A stretch of 64,000 bases of DNA from Palaeococcus ferrophilus DSM 13482 (GTDB lineage: Archaea; Methanobacteriota_B; Thermococci; Thermococcales; Thermococcaceae), in NCBI RefSeq assembly GCF_000966265.1, contig NZ_LANF01000006.1, positions 146,130-210,129 on the forward strand. Reading direction: 5' to 3'. Shown here piece after piece: positions 63,898 through 64,000 of this stretch. Positions within the stretch are counted from its first letter, which is position 1; the number at the start of each line of letters is the position of its first letter. Below the pieces are notes generated by a model. That model was not told the origin of the DNA and ran no database searches. It saw only the letters and a program-made list of their open reading frames with translations. The position numbers were made by a program, and so were the translations under genes.

Positions 63898-64000
63898 AAC
63901 ACCACCCCTCCCCACTTGCTCAATCTCCCTAAAAGCCTTTGCTACCCAGGTGTGGCCACTGGCAGGGGTGTTGAAGTGGGAGCATCTTTGGGTGGAGAAT
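63898..64000. other. Right-edge stretch, no gene seen
   Basis: The last hundred bases upstream of moeA hold no ORF with a ribosome site. They probably contain the moeA promoter and the flank of the next gene outside the window. Confidence 0.4.

Overview
The window reads as chromosome of a hyperthermophilic euryarchaeon of the order Thermococcales, most likely Thermococcus. The signs are a SurR/Pdo divergent pair, an archaeal histone, an ADP-dependent serine kinase of the SerK type, archaeal STT3/AglB, TrmY, archaeal Trm10, DacZ, archaeal S-adenosylmethionine synthetase, two secreted proteins with CGP-CTERM tails, and TATA/BRE promoters throughout. Genes are tightly packed on both strands, often with ATGA or GTGA overlaps and GGTG-type ribosome sites. 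No database search was possible; names rest on motifs, lengths and context.

Layout. 1-2 kb: a redox block, with geranylgeranyl reductase (cut by the window edge), ferredoxin and SurR leftward and protein disulfide oxidoreductase (Pdo) rightward, sharing a promoter region that holds an exact GTTn3AACn5GTT SurR motif. 2-9.8 kb: a Thr-rich secreted CGP-CTERM protein, a 500-base gene-free stretch, an HPr-kinase-like P-loop protein, Trm10, a frameshifted MFS transporter, an isoaspartyl peptidase, a PhoU-like regulator and an orphan IorB. 9.9-15.5 kb: glmS and STT3 (sugar supply and transfer for N-glycosylation), a small ParB-fold protein and a histone. 15.5-28.9 kb: housekeeping genes, including a phosphodiesterase, Era-like GTPase, HD hydrolase, AlaX, pheT, a chemoreceptor, truA, an XPB-like helicase, serK, trmY and dphB.

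28.9-36.6 kb is the accessory part. A tRNA-Val(CAC) gene is followed by about 1.4 kb without genes, built from at least four nested inverted-repeat units. Each unit has its own arm sequences but shares short hairpin junctions with the others. Then come a DUF89 protein and two paralogous ATPase/PD-(D/E)XK genes that flank a large protein of unknown function broken by a one-base slip in a poly-A run. A palindrome upstream of the second ATPase shares 14 of 15 bases with a palindrome in the array.

36.6-64 kb returns to core genes: DUF763 and an SPL-like radical SAM protein, a cell-wall-binding-repeat/membrane fusion, thymidine kinase, a PTPS-family enzyme, a zinc/manganese-type ABC transporter, diadenylate cyclase, a phosphoribosyltransferase, cysS, a large secreted protein, a cobalamin adenosyltransferase, an Asp/Glu racemase, CorA, MBL hydrolases, an M29-like aminopeptidase, a CPA2 antiporter, YchF, a ubiX-lrp-cyaB operon, HtpX with an NMP kinase, SAM synthetase, an XRE-CBS regulator, an orphan Cas4-like nuclease, a metallophosphoesterase and moeA. 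A candidate C/D-box guide RNA lies between trmY and dphB. No CRISPR array, rRNA or insertion sequence was seen.
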